Translations under genes and position numbers: made by a program
Part shown: piece after piece, positions 51,363-60,407 of the stretch
Numbering within the stretch: the first letter of the stretch is position 1
How the letters are laid out: each line of letters begins with the position of its first letter
Source: Streptomyces flavofungini
GTDB taxonomy: Bacteria; Actinomycetota; Actinomycetes; Streptomycetales; Streptomycetaceae
DNA length: 64,000 bases
Reading direction: 5' to 3'
Assembly: GCF_030388665.1 (NCBI RefSeq)
Contig: NZ_CP128846.1
Location: forward strand, 6,274,501-6,338,500
Notes under the pieces: generated by a model
What the model was told of the DNA's origin: nothing
Databases searched by the model: none
What the model saw: only the letters and a program-made list of their open reading frames with translations

Positions 51363-51709
51363 CGAAGTCCGGCCTCGACTTCCGCGGCTTCCCAGATCTG
51401 GCGGATCTCTGTCACGGCGTCCATGGGCTCGCCTTCGCCAGCGTCGATGAAGAGCTCAAGCTCGCGCAATCGGGCGGCGCGCTGCGGGTGCCGATGGATG
51501 GCCACGAAGGCGGCCCAGTAGTGGATGAACGCGCGCAGGGGGGCGAGGCTCTGGGTCTGCTGCGCGTTCGTCGTTGCCTCGAAGAGGCGCCGGGTCAGTT
51601 CGGGAACCCGACTGGGCGCGATCTTGGCCACGGCGGCACGCAGTGCGTCGGGCGTCAGCTCGGGCATCGGGATCAGCGGGCCGTACGGGCCATCGGGCTG
51701 GCCGCTCAT
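51359..51709 (-). CDS. DUF6247-like protein, putative antitoxin
   Basis: A 116-residue helical protein beginning MSGQPDGPYGPLIPMPE, with LRAAVAKIAPSRVPELTRRLFE, FIHYWAAFVAIHRHPQRAARLREL and a short acidic tail. I recognise it as DUF6247-like, which in streptomycetes often precedes a small RelE-sized protein. GGAGG lies four bases before the ATG. Gene order (this first, smaller gene second, four-base overlap) fits an antitoxin-toxin arrangement, but no activity is known. Confidence 0.7.
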   Translation of the reverse strand: MSGQPDGPYGPLIPMPELTPDALRAAVAKIAPSRVPELTRRLFEATTNAQQTQSLAPLRAFIHYWAAFVAIHRHPQRAARLRELELFIDAGEGEPMDAVTEIRQIWEAAEVEAGLR

Positions 51710-51819
51710 GGAGCCTCCGGTCTGCGGGACTGATTCTCGTACGCTACCGGGTCACAGGCGGGTCTACGCGGCGAACGGCGGCCCGACGGGGCCTGGGTCA
51801 CCGCCCCCGCGCCGTACGC

Positions 51820-51825
51820 GAGAAT
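51820..51825 (+). promoter_or_regulatory. Leaderless -10 element for recO
   Basis: GAGAAT lies six bases before the recO ATG with no ribosome site. Confidence 0.5.
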
Positions 51826-51831
51826 GGCCCC

Positions 51832-52581
51832 ATGAGCCTGTTCCGTGACGACGGTGTGGTGCTGCGCACCCAGAAGCTGGGTGAGGCGGACCGCATCATC
51901 ACGCTGCTCACGCGCGGGCACGGACGCGTGCGGGCCGTGGCCCGCGGGGTGCGGCGGACGAAGTCCAAGTTCGGGGCGCGCCTGGAGCCCTTCTCGCACG
52001 TGGACGTGCAGTTCTTCGCGCGGGGCAGCGAACTGGTGGGCCGCGGGCTGCCGTTGTGCACACAGAGTGAGACGATCGCTCCGTACGGTAGCGGAATCGT
52101 CACGGACTACGCCCGGTACACCGCCGGGACGGCCATGCTGGAGACGGCGGAGCGGTTCACCGATCACGAGGGCGAGCCCGCCGTGCAGCAGTATCTGCTG
52201 CTTGTGGGCGGCCTGCGCACCCTCGCCCGCGGCGAACACGAACCGCACCTCGTCCTCGACGCGTTCCTGCTGCGCTCCCTCGCCGTGAACGGCTACGCGC
52301 CCACGTTCAACGACTGCGCGAAGTGCGGCCTGCCGGGCCCCAACCGCTTCTTCTCCGTCGCCGCGGGCGGCTCGATTTGCGCCGACTGCCGGGTGCCGGG
52401 CAGCGTCGTGCCGTCGGCGGAGACACTGACGCACCTCGGCGCGCTGCTGACCGGGGACTGGGCGACGGCCGACTCCTGCGAGGCCCGGCACGCCCGCGAG
52501 GGCAGCGGCCTCGTGTCGGCCTACCTGCACTGGCACATGGAGCGCGGCCTGCGCTCGCTGCGGTACGTAGAGAAGAACTGA
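51832..52581 (+). CDS. recO: RecO, DNA repair protein
   Basis: RecO anneals single-stranded DNA and with RecR loads RecA in gap repair. The 249-residue product has the N-terminal OB domain (about 1-80; GVVLRTQKLGEADRIITLLT), a helical part, and a zinc-binding site with CAKCG and CADC at about residues 164-186. uppS follows after 33 bases; recO-uppS is the common actinobacterial order. The start follows the -10-like GAGAAT. Confidence 0.95.
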   Translation: MSLFRDDGVVLRTQKLGEADRIITLLTRGHGRVRAVARGVRRTKSKFGARLEPFSHVDVQFFARGSELVGRGLPLCTQSETIAPYGSGIVTDYARYTAGTAMLETAERFTDHEGEPAVQQYLLLVGGLRTLARGEHEPHLVLDAFLLRSLAVNGYAPTFNDCAKCGLPGPNRFFSVAAGGSICADCRVPGSVVPSAETLTHLGALLTGDWATADSCEARHAREGSGLVSAYLHWHMERGLRSLRYVEKN

Positions 52582-52614
52582 CCAAGCAAGCTCAGCTAGG
52601 AGTGAGAGTCCCTC

Positions 52615-53442
52615 ATGGCAGTCGCACGACGCGGAATCCTCGGACGGAGCCGCCGCGAGTACAAGGTGCCGGAGCCGCACCCGTCCGGCGCGCGGCCGCC
52701 GAAGATCCCCGGCGAGCTGGTCCCCAAGCACGTCGCCGTCGTCATGGACGGCAACGGCCGGTGGGCCAAGGACCGCGGTCTGCCGCGCACCGAGGGGCAC
52801 AAGGTCGGCGAGGGCGTCGTCCTCGACGTCCTCAAGGGCTGCCTGGAGATGGGCGTCAAGAACCTCTCCCTGTACGCCTTCTCCACCGAGAACTGGAAGC
52901 GCTCCCCGGAGGAGGTCCGCTTCCTCATGAACTTCAACCGCGACGTCATCCGGCGCCGCCGGGACGAGATGGACGAGCTGGGCATCCGGATCCGCTGGGT
53001 GGGCCGCATGCCCAAGATGTGGAAGTCCGTCGTCCAGGAGCTCCAGGTCGCCCAGGAGCAGACCGTCAAGAACGACGCCATGACGCTGTACTTCTGCGTC
53101 AACTACGGCGGCCGCGCCGAGATCGCCGACGCCGCGCAGGCCATCGCACGCGACGTGGCGGCGGGCAGGCTCGACCCGGCGAAGGTGAATGAGAAGACCT
53201 TCGCCAAGTACATGTACTACCCGGACATGCCGGACGTGGACCTGTTCCTGCGCCCCAGCGGCGAGCAGCGCACGTCCAACTACCTGATCTGGCAGTCCAG
53301 CTACGCCGAGATGGTCTTCCAGGACGTCCTGTGGCCCGACTTCGACCGCCGCGACCTGTGGCGCGCCTGCCTGGAGTACGCCTCCCGGGACCGCCGCTTC
53401 GGCGGCGCCATCCCGAACGAGGAGCAGATCGCCAACAGTTGA
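52615..53442 (+). CDS. uppS: UppS, isoprenyl diphosphate synthase
   Basis: A cis-prenyltransferase that elongates prenyl diphosphates to the lipid carrier for peptidoglycan. The 275-residue product has the substrate motif [10 protein letters not shown] near residues 42-51, ENWKRS near 92-97, and the C-terminal [15 protein letters not shown] near 217-231 typical of the family. The start has AGGAG upstream. Actinomycetes have two to three such enzymes, so the chain length made here (short Z-isoprenoid or undecaprenyl) is not fixed by sequence alone. Confidence 0.94.
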   Translation: MAVARRGILGRSRREYKVPEPHPSGARPPKIPGELVPKHVAVVMDGNGRWAKDRGLPRTEGHKVGEGVVLDVLKGCLEMGVKNLSLYAFSTENWKRSPEEVRFLMNFNRDVIRRRRDEMDELGIRIRWVGRMPKMWKSVVQELQVAQEQTVKNDAMTLYFCVNYGGRAEIADAAQAIARDVAAGRLDPAKVNEKTFAKYMYYPDMPDVDLFLRPSGEQRTSNYLIWQSSYAEMVFQDVLWPDFDRRDLWRACLEYASRDRRFGGAIPNEEQIANS

Positions 53443-53451
53443 TCAGGGGGT

Positions 53452-53476
53452 GTGGGGGGCACGAAGTGCCCCCCAC
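53452..53476. terminator. Bidirectional terminator between uppS and zur
   Basis: GTGGGGGGCAC and GTGCCCCCCAC form a perfect 11-bp stem with a GAA loop between two convergent genes. Confidence 0.85.
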
Positions 53477-53528
53477 CACCTGAAAGGGCGGGTGGGTGGG
53501 GAGTGCGGGCCCGCCACGGGCGTGCTGT

Positions 53529-53945
53529 TCAGGCCTGCGCCGAGCAGTCCGCGCACGTGCCGAAGACCTCCACCGTGTGCGCCACGTTCACGTACCCGTG
53601 CTCCGCGGCGATCGTCTCCGCCCACTTCTCCACGGCGGGGCCCTCGACCTCCACGGCCTTGCCGCAGACGCGGCAGACCAGGTGGTGGTGGTGCTCGCCG
53701 GTCGAGCAGCGGCGGTAGACCGACTCGCCCTCGTTGGTGCGCAGCACGTCGACCTCGCCGGCGTCGGCGAGGGACTGGAGCGTGCGGTAGACCGTCGTCA
53801 GACCCACGGAGTCACCGCGGTGCTTGAGCATGTCGTGGAGCTCCTGCGCACTGCGGAACTCGTCCACCTCGTCGAGCGCGGCCGCCACAGCGGCGCGCTG
53901 CCGGGTGGACCGGCCTCGTACGGGGGGTCCCGCAGCGGTCGTCAC
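53529..53945 (-). CDS. zur: Zur, zinc-responsive Fur-family repressor
   Basis: Zur represses zinc uptake genes when zinc is sufficient. The 138-residue product has the Fur fold: winged helix (about 10-85; STRQRAAVAAALDEVDEFRS, LTTVYRTLQSLADAGEVD), the metal-sensing HHHHLVCRVCGK (about 83-94) and a second Cys pair (CADC) near the end, which with the first holds the structural zinc. It starts at GTG with AGGAGG upstream. It lies downstream of znuACB on the same strand, separated by about 100 bases, and converges on uppS. Confidence 0.95.
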   Translation of the reverse strand: MTTAAGPPVRGRSTRQRAAVAAALDEVDEFRSAQELHDMLKHRGDSVGLTTVYRTLQSLADAGEVDVLRTNEGESVYRRCSTGEHHHHLVCRVCGKAVEVEGPAVEKWAETIAAEHGYVNVAHTVEVFGTCADCSAQA

Positions 53946-54049
53946 AGGTGCCTCCTAGCACTCGCCAGCACTGGTCCGCACTCTCGTGGTGCGTCGTCTC
54001 TCGCCCGGCCATTGTGCCAGGTCGCTGCCGGACGGTGACCAGAGTGATC

Positions 54050-54943
54050 TCAGACAGTGACCTCGTCGGACGTGCCGCGCGCGCCCGGCACGTCCGCCGT
54101 GCACGCCGCCTCGCGCGCCGCCGAGGCCCGTGCCCGCCTGCGCGCGAGGGGCGTCGCGAGCAGCGTGAGCACGATGAACACGCCGATCGTCAGGAGCACG
54201 ATCGTCGCTCCGGGCGGCACGTCCTGGTAGTACGACGTGACCGTGCCGCCGAGCGTCACGGAGACCCCGATGGCCACCGCGATCGCGAACGTCGCCGCGA
54301 AGCTCCGGGTGAGCTGCTGCGCCGCCGCGACCGGCACCACCATGAGCGCCGAGACGAGCAGCAGGCCCACGACCCGCATGGCGACGGTGACCGTGACCGC
54401 CGCCGTCACGGCCGTGAGGAGGTTCAGGGCCCGCACCGGCAGGCCCGTCACACGCGCGAACTCCTCGTCCTGGCTCACCGCGAACAACTGGCGGCGCAGC
54501 CCGACCGTGACGAGGACCACGAACGCGGCGAGCAGACAGATCGCCGTCACGTCCTCCTCGGAGACCGTCGAAAGGGAGCCGAAGAGGTAGGAGCTCAGGT
54601 TGGCGTTCGAGCCGCCCGGCGCGAGGTTGATCAGCATCACGCCGCCCGCCATGCCGCCGTAGAACAGCATCGCGAGGGCGATGTCGCCGCGCGTCTTGCC
54701 GTACCAGCGGATCAGCTCCATCGCGACAGCTCCGACCACCGCGACCGCCGTCGCCATCCACACCGGGGAGGTGGAGAGCAGGAAGCCGAGGCCGACGCCC
54801 GTCATCGCGACATGGCCGATTCCGTCACCCATGAGGGCCTGGCGGCGCTGCACCAGATAGATGCCGACCGCGGGCGCCGTGACGCCGACGAGGGCGGCGG
54901 CGAGCAGCGCCCGCTGCATGAACTCGTAGTTCAGGAATTCCAT
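54050..54943 (-). CDS. znuB: ZnuB, zinc ABC transporter permease
   Basis: A 297-residue membrane protein of the ABC-3 family with about eight helices. It forms the channel of the ZnuABC zinc importer. It begins MEFLNYEFMQRALLAAALVG, typical of ZnuB/MntB-type permeases, and ends in a short Arg-rich cytoplasmic tail. Ten bases separate it from znuC, so it is in the same operon and under the same Zur control. Confidence 0.94.
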   Translation of the reverse strand: MEFLNYEFMQRALLAAALVGVTAPAVGIYLVQRRQALMGDGIGHVAMTGVGLGFLLSTSPVWMATAVAVVGAVAMELIRWYGKTRGDIALAMLFYGGMAGGVMLINLAPGGSNANLSSYLFGSLSTVSEEDVTAICLLAAFVVLVTVGLRRQLFAVSQDEEFARVTGLPVRALNLLTAVTAAVTVTVAMRVVGLLLVSALMVVPVAAAQQLTRSFAATFAIAVAIGVSVTLGGTVTSYYQDVPPGATIVLLTIGVFIVLTLLATPLARRRARASAAREAACTADVPGARGTSDEVTV

Positions 54944-54953
54944 CGCCGGGTCC

Positions 54954-55730
54954 TCAGGTGAGCAGGCCGGTGCGGACCGGGGCCGCGTCGGCGTCGTGCG
55001 GGTGGACGTGGTCGTGGCCGGGCAGCGCGTGCTGGCCGACGGCCTTGGGCGGCGGGCCGTCGTGCAGCACGCAGCCGTCGCGCAGGACCACCGCGCGGTC
55101 GATCAGCGGCTCCAGGGGGCCCAGCTCGTGCAGCACGAGCAGGACCGACGTGCCCTGCGCGACCTGGTGGCGCAGGGTGGCCGCGAGGACCTCCTGGCTG
55201 GCCAGGTCGACGCCCGCCATCGGCTCGTCCATGATCAGCAGCTCGGGTTCGGAGACCAGGGCGCGGGCGATCAGGACCCGCTGGTGCTGGCCGCCGGACA
55301 GGGCGCTCACGGAGTCCTTGGCGCGGTCCGCCATGCCGACCTGCTCCAGGGCGTGCGCCACGGCCTCCCGGTCGGCCTTGCGCAGGACGCCGAAGCGGGC
55401 CCGCGAGAGCCGCCCGGACGTGACGACCTCGGCGACCGTCGCGGGGACGCCGCCCGCGGCCGTGGTGCGCTGCGGGACGTAGCCCACCCGCGCCCAGTCC
55501 CGGAAGCGCCGCCGCGGCGTACCGAAGATCTCCACCGCGCCGCCGGTGACCGGGACCTGCCCGATGACGGTGCGCACGGCCGTGGACTTGCCGGAGCCGT
55601 TCGCGCCGAGCAGCGCGACCACCTCGCCGCGCGCCACGGCGAGGTCGATGCCGCGGAGCACCGGGCGGCCGCCCAGCTCCGCCGTCACCGCGCGCAGGGA
55701 TATGACGGGCTCGCTCTTGGAGTCGGCCAT
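54954..55730 (-). CDS. znuC: ZnuC, zinc ABC transporter ATPase
   Basis: A 258-residue ATPase powering the ZnuABC importer. Walker A is GANGSGKST near residue 45, the signature is LSGGQHQR (Gln-His instead of Gln-Arg, common in this family) near 155, and Walker B is LLIMDEPMAGVD near 175. The C terminus carries a His/Asp-rich stretch (GHDHVHPHD), likely metal-binding. The ATG at 55730 is preceded by an AG-rich site, and the znuA stop is 41 bases upstream. Confidence 0.94.
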   Translation of the reverse strand: MADSKSEPVISLRAVTAELGGRPVLRGIDLAVARGEVVALLGANGSGKSTAVRTVIGQVPVTGGAVEIFGTPRRRFRDWARVGYVPQRTTAAGGVPATVAEVVTSGRLSRARFGVLRKADREAVAHALEQVGMADRAKDSVSALSGGQHQRVLIARALVSEPELLIMDEPMAGVDLASQEVLAATLRHQVAQGTSVLLVLHELGPLEPLIDRAVVLRDGCVLHDGPPPKAVGQHALPGHDHVHPHDADAAPVRTGLLT

Positions 55731-55771
55731 GGCGGATGCCTTCCGTGACGGTGACGGGCTTGTGATGGGGG

Positions 55772-56800
55772 TCACTTGGCGCCGAGCGACTTCTGGAGGG
55801 CGGCGAGATTGGACCGCATCACCTCGATGTAGTCGTCGCCCCTGGACTTCTTCGTGATGCCCTCGATCGGGTCGAGCACGTCCGTCTTGAGCTTCGTGTC
55901 CTTCGCGAGGGTCTTCGCCGTCTTGTCGCTGACCAGCGTCTCGTAGAACACGGTCGTGACGCCGTCGGCCTTCGCCATCTCCTGGAGGTCCTTGACGCGG
56001 TTCGCGCTCGGCTCGCCCTCGGGGTCGAGGCCGGAGATGGCCTCCTCGGTGAGGCCGTAGCGCTCGGCGAGGTAGCCGAAGGCCGCGTGGGTGGTGATGA
56101 AGACCTTGGTGTCGGTGTTCTTCAGGCCGTTCTTGAAGTCCGTGTCCAGGCCCTTGAGCCGCTTCACCAGGGCGGCGGTGTTCTTCTCGTACGTGGCCCT
56201 GTGGTCCGGGTCGGCCTTCGCGAAGGCCTTGCCGACGCCCTCGGCGACCTCGGCGTAGCGCACCGGGTCCAGCCAGATGTGGGGGTCCTTGCCGCCCGGG
56301 GTCTCGTGGGTGTGGCCCTCGTGGCCGTGCTCCTCCTCGGAGCCGTGCTCGTCGTGCTCGTCGTCCTTGCCGTGCTCGTCGTGCTCCGCGTGCTTGTCGG
56401 TGGACCCGCCGACCTCGGTGCCGTGCTTCTCCAGGCTGGTCAGCGAGGCGGTGTCGATCTTGGTCTTGATGCCGGACTGGCCGATGGCCTCGTCCACGGA
56501 GGGCTGCAGCCCCTTCAGGTAGAGCGCGGCGTCCGCGTTCTCCAGCTGTGCCGTCTGCTTGGCGCTGATCTCCAGGTCGTGCGGCTCCTGGCCGGGCTCG
56601 GTGAGCGTCGTGACCTCGACGTCGTCGCCACCGATCTCCTTGGCCAGGAACTCCATCGGGTAGAACGACGCCACCACGTCCAGCTTGCCCTCGTTGTTCT
56701 TGTCCGCCGCGTCGGCGGAGCAGCCGGACAGGGCGGTGACGCCCAGGACCGTGGCGGTCGCGAGGGCGGCGGTGGGTATGAGGCGTCGTCGTACGTTCAT
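55772..56800 (-). CDS. znuA: ZnuA, zinc-binding lipoprotein
   Basis: A 342-residue cluster A-I solute-binding protein that captures zinc outside the membrane. A lipoprotein signal with lipobox LSGC (Cys near residue 27) is followed by the mature domain. A long His/Asp/Glu-rich loop (about 135-170) is the typical zinc-scavenging insert; the metal site His residues lie in PHDLE, DPHIWLDP and the TTHAAFGYL segments. I chose the ATG at 56800 because a -10 element ends about eight bases before it, consistent with a leaderless message, and a Zur box overlaps that promoter. Confidence 0.95.
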   Translation of the reverse strand: MNVRRRLIPTAALATATVLGVTALSGCSADAADKNNEGKLDVVASFYPMEFLAKEIGGDDVEVTTLTEPGQEPHDLEISAKQTAQLENADAALYLKGLQPSVDEAIGQSGIKTKIDTASLTSLEKHGTEVGGSTDKHAEHDEHGKDDEHDEHGSEEEHGHEGHTHETPGGKDPHIWLDPVRYAEVAEGVGKAFAKADPDHRATYEKNTAALVKRLKGLDTDFKNGLKNTDTKVFITTHAAFGYLAERYGLTEEAISGLDPEGEPSANRVKDLQEMAKADGVTTVFYETLVSDKTAKTLAKDTKLKTDVLDPIEGITKKSRGDDYIEVMRSNLAALQKSLGAK

Positions 56801-56837
56801 GACAGTCATTTTCAACAAACTTGGAAACGGTTGTCAA
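56800..56837 (-). promoter_or_regulatory. znuA promoter with two Zur boxes
   Basis: TGACAGTCATTTTCA (56800-56814) matches the 7-1-7 Zur consensus (TGAAAATGATTTTCA-like) well; TGGAAACGGTTGTCA (56822-56836) is a weaker second site. Read leftward, TTGACA (56837-56832) and GAAAAT (56813-56808) form a promoter with an 18-base spacer, so both sites overlap it. Confidence 0.8.
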
Positions 56838-56948
56838 CAAAGTGTCGATGTGTACGCAAACGCTCGCGCTGAGCGATGGGTGTATGGCCCACCCGCCGCC
56901 GCCGTGCCCCGCGTCGCGCGGCCGGAACCCATCGTGAGCACAACCGAT

Positions 56949-56979
56949 TTGATCCGAGGGGTACGGCCGCCGGTAATCT
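56949..56979 (+). promoter_or_regulatory. glyS promoter
   Basis: TTGATC and TAATCT, 19 bases apart, with a start near 56986. Confidence 0.5.
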
Positions 56980-57056
56980 GAAGCATTCGCTCCTGAGGCA
57001 TGCGCTTCGTCAGCCCCGAAGCGTGGCTTCGCCGTCGTCGTAATGAAGAGAGCACC

Positions 57057-58436
57057 GTGGCCGCCGACAAGATCGACACCATCGTCAGCCTGAGCAAGCG
57101 CCGAGGCTTCGTCTTTCCGTGCAGTGAGATCTACGGCGGCCAGCGAGCCGCCTGGGACTACGGACCCCTGGGCGTGGAGCTGAAGGAGAACCTCAAGCGC
57201 CAGTGGTGGCGCTACATGGTCACCTCGCGGGAAGACGTCGTCGGTATCGACTCGTCCGTGATCCTGGCCACCGAGGTCTGGCAGGCCTCCGGCCACGTCG
57301 CCACCTTCACGGACCCGCTCACCGAGTGCACCTCCTGTCACAAGCGCTACCGCGCCGACCACCTGGAGGAGGCGTACGAGGAGAAGAAGGGCCGCGCCCC
57401 GGAGAGCCTCGCCGACATCAACTGCCCCAACTGCGGCACCAAGGGCCAGTTCACCGAGCCCAAGCAGTTCTCCGGCCTGCTCTCCACGCACCTCGGCCCC
57501 ACCCAGGACAGCGGCTCCGTCGCCTACCTGCGCCCCGAGACCGCCCAGGGCATCTTCACCAACTTCGCCCAGGTGCAGACCACCTCCCGGCGCAAGCCCC
57601 CGTTCGGCATCGCCCAGATGGGCAAGTCCTTCCGCAACGAGATCACGCCCGGCAACTTCATCTTCCGCACCCGCGAGTTCGAGCAGATGGAGATGGAGTT
57701 CTTCGTCAAGCCGGGCGAGGACGAGAAGTGGCAGGAGTACTGGATGGAGCAGCGCTGGAACTGGTACACCGGCCTGGGCCTGCGCGAGGAGAACATGCGG
57801 TGGTACGAGCACCCGAAGGAGAAGCTCTCCCACTACTCCAAGCGCACCGCCGACATCGAGTACCGCTTCCAGTTCGGCGGCTCCGAGTGGGGTGAGCTGG
57901 AGGGCGTCGCCAACCGCACCGACTACGACCTGTCGGCGCACTCCAAGGCCTCCGGCCAGGACCTCTCCTACTTCGACCAGGAGGCCGGCGAGCGCTGGAC
58001 TCCGTACGTCATCGAGCCCGCCGCCGGTGTCGGCCGCACGATGCTGGCCTTCCTCCTCGACTCCTACGTCGAGGACGAGGCCCCCAACGCCAAGGGCAAG
58101 CTGGAGAAGCGCACCGTCATGCGCTTCGACCACCGCATCGCCCCGGTGAAGGTCGCCGTCCTGCCGCTGTCCCGCAACCCCGAGCTGTCCCCGAAGGCCA
58201 AGGGTCTCGCGGCGGCGCTCCGGCAGAACTGGAACATCGAGTTCGACGACGCGGGCGCCATCGGCCGCCGCTACCGCCGCCAGGACGAGATCGGCACGCC
58301 GTACTGCGTGACGGTCGACTTCGACACCCTTGAGGACAACGCGGTGACGGTGCGCGAGCGCGACACCATGAAGCAGGAGCGGGTCTCCCTCGACCAGATC
58401 GAGGGCTACCTGGCGACGCGCCTCGTCGGCTGCTGA
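57057..58436 (+). CDS. glyS: Glycyl-tRNA synthetase (single-chain type)
   Basis: A 459-residue class II synthetase of the eukaryote-like alpha2 type found in actinobacteria; it charges tRNA-Gly. Motifs include [10 protein letters not shown] near residue 18, a zinc-like CTSC/CPNC pair (about 90-130), motif 2 [23 protein letters not shown] (about 195-220, split), motif 3 GVGRT near 325, and a C-terminal anticodon domain (about 355-455). The start is a GTG giving [17 protein letters not shown]; a longer frame upstream begins in the leader. znuA is divergent from it. Confidence 0.96.
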   Translation: MAADKIDTIVSLSKRRGFVFPCSEIYGGQRAAWDYGPLGVELKENLKRQWWRYMVTSREDVVGIDSSVILATEVWQASGHVATFTDPLTECTSCHKRYRADHLEEAYEEKKGRAPESLADINCPNCGTKGQFTEPKQFSGLLSTHLGPTQDSGSVAYLRPETAQGIFTNFAQVQTTSRRKPPFGIAQMGKSFRNEITPGNFIFRTREFEQMEMEFFVKPGEDEKWQEYWMEQRWNWYTGLGLREENMRWYEHPKEKLSHYSKRTADIEYRFQFGGSEWGELEGVANRTDYDLSAHSKASGQDLSYFDQEAGERWTPYVIEPAAGVGRTMLAFLLDSYVEDEAPNAKGKLEKRTVMRFDHRIAPVKVAVLPLSRNPELSPKAKGLAAALRQNWNIEFDDAGAIGRRYRRQDEIGTPYCVTVDFDTLEDNAVTVRERDTMKQERVSLDQIEGYLATRLVGC

Positions 58437-58459
58437 CGTTCACCCTTTCTTGGCGTCGA

Positions 58460-58493
58460 GGCCCCCGGTTCCGGCCACGGAACCGGGGGCCTT
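58460..58493 (+). terminator. Terminator after glyS
   Basis: GGCCCCCGGTTCC and GGAACCGGGGGCC form a perfect 13-bp stem with a six-base loop, followed by TT. Confidence 0.9.
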
Positions 58494-58510
58494 GCTGCAC
58501 ACTGGGCGCC

Positions 58511-58723
58511 ATGCCTTCGACGACCACGAGCAAGGTCACCAGATGGGACCAGCACGGGCGTGAGCACGTCGTCCACGTGCAAAGGGTGGGCGTGCAGCGG
58601 CAGTTGACCTGCGACACCTGCGGCTGGACCCGCAAGGCGCAGTTCCTGCCGTGGCTCAAGGCGGAGGAACACCTGGCCCAGGAACATCAGGCGACGGTGG
58701 ATCCGTCGGGGTCGGCCCCGTGA
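58511..58723 (+). CDS. Small zinc-finger-like protein
   Basis: A 70-residue protein with CDTCGW (about 34-39) and H-L-AQEHQ (about 53-59), giving a C2H2-like zinc-binding pattern, and a conserved RWDQHGREHVVHVQRVG start. Streptomycetes conserve this gene after glyS. The CACACT hexamer seven bases before the ATG may be a leaderless -10. Its function is unknown; a role in nucleic-acid or protein binding is only a guess. Confidence 0.75.
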   Translation: MPSTTTSKVTRWDQHGREHVVHVQRVGVQRQLTCDTCGWTRKAQFLPWLKAEEHLAQEHQATVDPSGSAP

Positions 58724-58738
58724 GGGGCGCGGGGAACC

Positions 58739-60304
58739 CTATCCGGCGCCGCGGACGAGGTCGGCCGCCTTCTCCCCGATGACCAGGGCGGCGGCGTTCG
58801 TGTTGACCGACACGATGCTCGGCATCACCGACGCGTCCGCCACCCTGAGCCCCGTGACCCCCCGCACGCGAAGGTCAGGCCCCACGACCGCCTCCGGCCC
58901 CACCCCCATCGCGCAGGTCCCCGCCAGGTGGAAGTAAGGACCGGTGGCCGCCGAGAGGAACGCCCGCAGCCCCGCCGCGTCCCGCACCCCGGCGCCCGGC
59001 AGCACCTCACGCGCCCCCCACTCGGCGAACGGGCCCGCGGCCACGGTCTCCCGCGCCACCTCTAGCCCGTGCAGCATCCGCCGCACGTCCGACTCGTCGC
59101 CGAGGTACCCCGGGTCGATCAGCGGCGCCGTCCCCGGGTCGGCGTCGGCGAGCCGCACCGAGCCCCGGGCGCGCGGAACCGTGGCCACGCCGAGGGTGAA
59201 GCCGTTCTCCGGCGCCGCCATCGTGGGCGGGTGGTACGGCACGTGGATGAACATCAGCTGCATGTCGGGGCCCGGCAGGGACGGGTCGCCGCGCCACGAG
59301 AGGGACGCCTCCGAGAGGTTCAGGGAGCCCGCGGGCACCGGCCGCCGCGCCTCGTACACGAGCCCGCACAGCGGATGGTCCTGGAGGTTGCGGCCCACCC
59401 CCGGCAGGTCGTGGCGCACGGCGACCCCGGCCCGGCGCAGCTCGTCGGCGGGGCCGACGCCGGACAGCATGAGGAGCCGGGGCGAGTCGACCGCGCCCGC
59501 GCTGACGATCACTTCGGCGCGCGCGTACGCCCGTACCGTCCGGCCGGCGCGGGTGAACTCCACGCCGGTGCACCGGTCGCCGTCGAACAGGAGCCGGTGG
59601 GCGCGGGAGTCCGTGGACACCGTCAGGTGCGGGCGGTGCGCGGTGACGGGGTGCAGATAGGCGTCGGCCGCGCTCTGCCGGACCCCGTCGGCGACCGTCA
59701 GGTCGTGCAGGCCCGCGCCTTCCTGGCGGGCCCCGTTGAAGTCGTCGGTGCGGGGGTGACCCGCGGCCACGGCCGCGTCGACGAAGGTGCGCGAGAGCGG
59801 GTGGACGTCGGCGTCCGAGGCGGGGGCGGGCCGCAACGGGCCGCGGTCGCCCCGGAGTTCGGCGCCCGCGCCGCCACCGCCGGGCACCGACTCCATCCGC
59901 CGGAAGTACGGCAGCAGGTCGTCGAACCCCCAGCCGTCGCAGCCCGCCGCCGCCCACGCGTCGTAGTCGGCGCGGTGGCCGCGCAGGAACACCATGGCGT
60001 TGATCGCGCTGCAACCGCCGAGGGCGCGGCCGCGCGGACAGGGCGGCGCGATCCGGCCGAGCCCGGCCTGCGGCACCGAGGTGTAGCCGTGGTCCACGTC
60101 CGAGCCGAACAGCGACGGCCATGCCGAGGGCGTCGCGAGGTCCGCCTTCGTCTCGCCGGGGCCCGCTTCGAGGAGCAGCACGCTGGTGTCCGCGTCCTCG
60201 CTGAGCCGCGCGGCGAGCACGCATCCCGCCGACCCGGCGCCGATGACGACGTAGTCGGCCTCGATCGCCCCTCGCGCCGCCAACTCGCTTGCCCCTGACG
60301 CCAC
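58739..60304 (-). CDS. GMC family FAD oxidoreductase
   Basis: A 521-residue flavoprotein of the glucose-methanol-choline family, oxidising an alcohol or sugar. It has the N-terminal FAD motif VVIGAGSAGCVLAARLS (about 19-35), GRALGGCSAINAM near 92-104, and the C-terminal signature with FHLAGTCAMG and a conserved His-Asn region (MPSIVSVNTNAA) near the end. I chose the GTG with AGGAGG five bases upstream rather than a GTG seven codons earlier. A TetR gene precedes it on the same strand and may regulate it. The substrate is unknown (choline-like or aliphatic alcohol). Confidence 0.9.
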   Translation of the reverse strand: MASGASELAARGAIEADYVVIGAGSAGCVLAARLSEDADTSVLLLEAGPGETKADLATPSAWPSLFGSDVDHGYTSVPQAGLGRIAPPCPRGRALGGCSAINAMVFLRGHRADYDAWAAAGCDGWGFDDLLPYFRRMESVPGGGGAGAELRGDRGPLRPAPASDADVHPLSRTFVDAAVAAGHPRTDDFNGARQEGAGLHDLTVADGVRQSAADAYLHPVTAHRPHLTVSTDSRAHRLLFDGDRCTGVEFTRAGRTVRAYARAEVIVSAGAVDSPRLLMLSGVGPADELRRAGVAVRHDLPGVGRNLQDHPLCGLVYEARRPVPAGSLNLSEASLSWRGDPSLPGPDMQLMFIHVPYHPPTMAAPENGFTLGVATVPRARGSVRLADADPGTAPLIDPGYLGDESDVRRMLHGLEVARETVAAGPFAEWGAREVLPGAGVRDAAGLRAFLSAATGPYFHLAGTCAMGVGPEAVVGPDLRVRGVTGLRVADASVMPSIVSVNTNAAALVIGEKAADLVRGAG

Positions 60305-60407
60305 TTCAGCCTCCTGATGTCCCACGGGTGTGCCGGGGTTCAGGGAACCAGGAGGGGCGGGGGCGAGTCAGCGGAACGGTGGAATCGGGCGCCCTTTCGG
60401 GTGTCCG

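Noticed and set aside
56940..57056. Possible T-box or riboswitch before glyS
   Set aside because: No T-box sequence or stem-loop specifier; only a promoter and a short leader.
54954..58133. A 1059-codon leftward frame across znuC, znuA and glyS
   Set aside because: Only its last 258 codons are real (ZnuC); the upstream part is antisense to glyS and out of frame with znuA.
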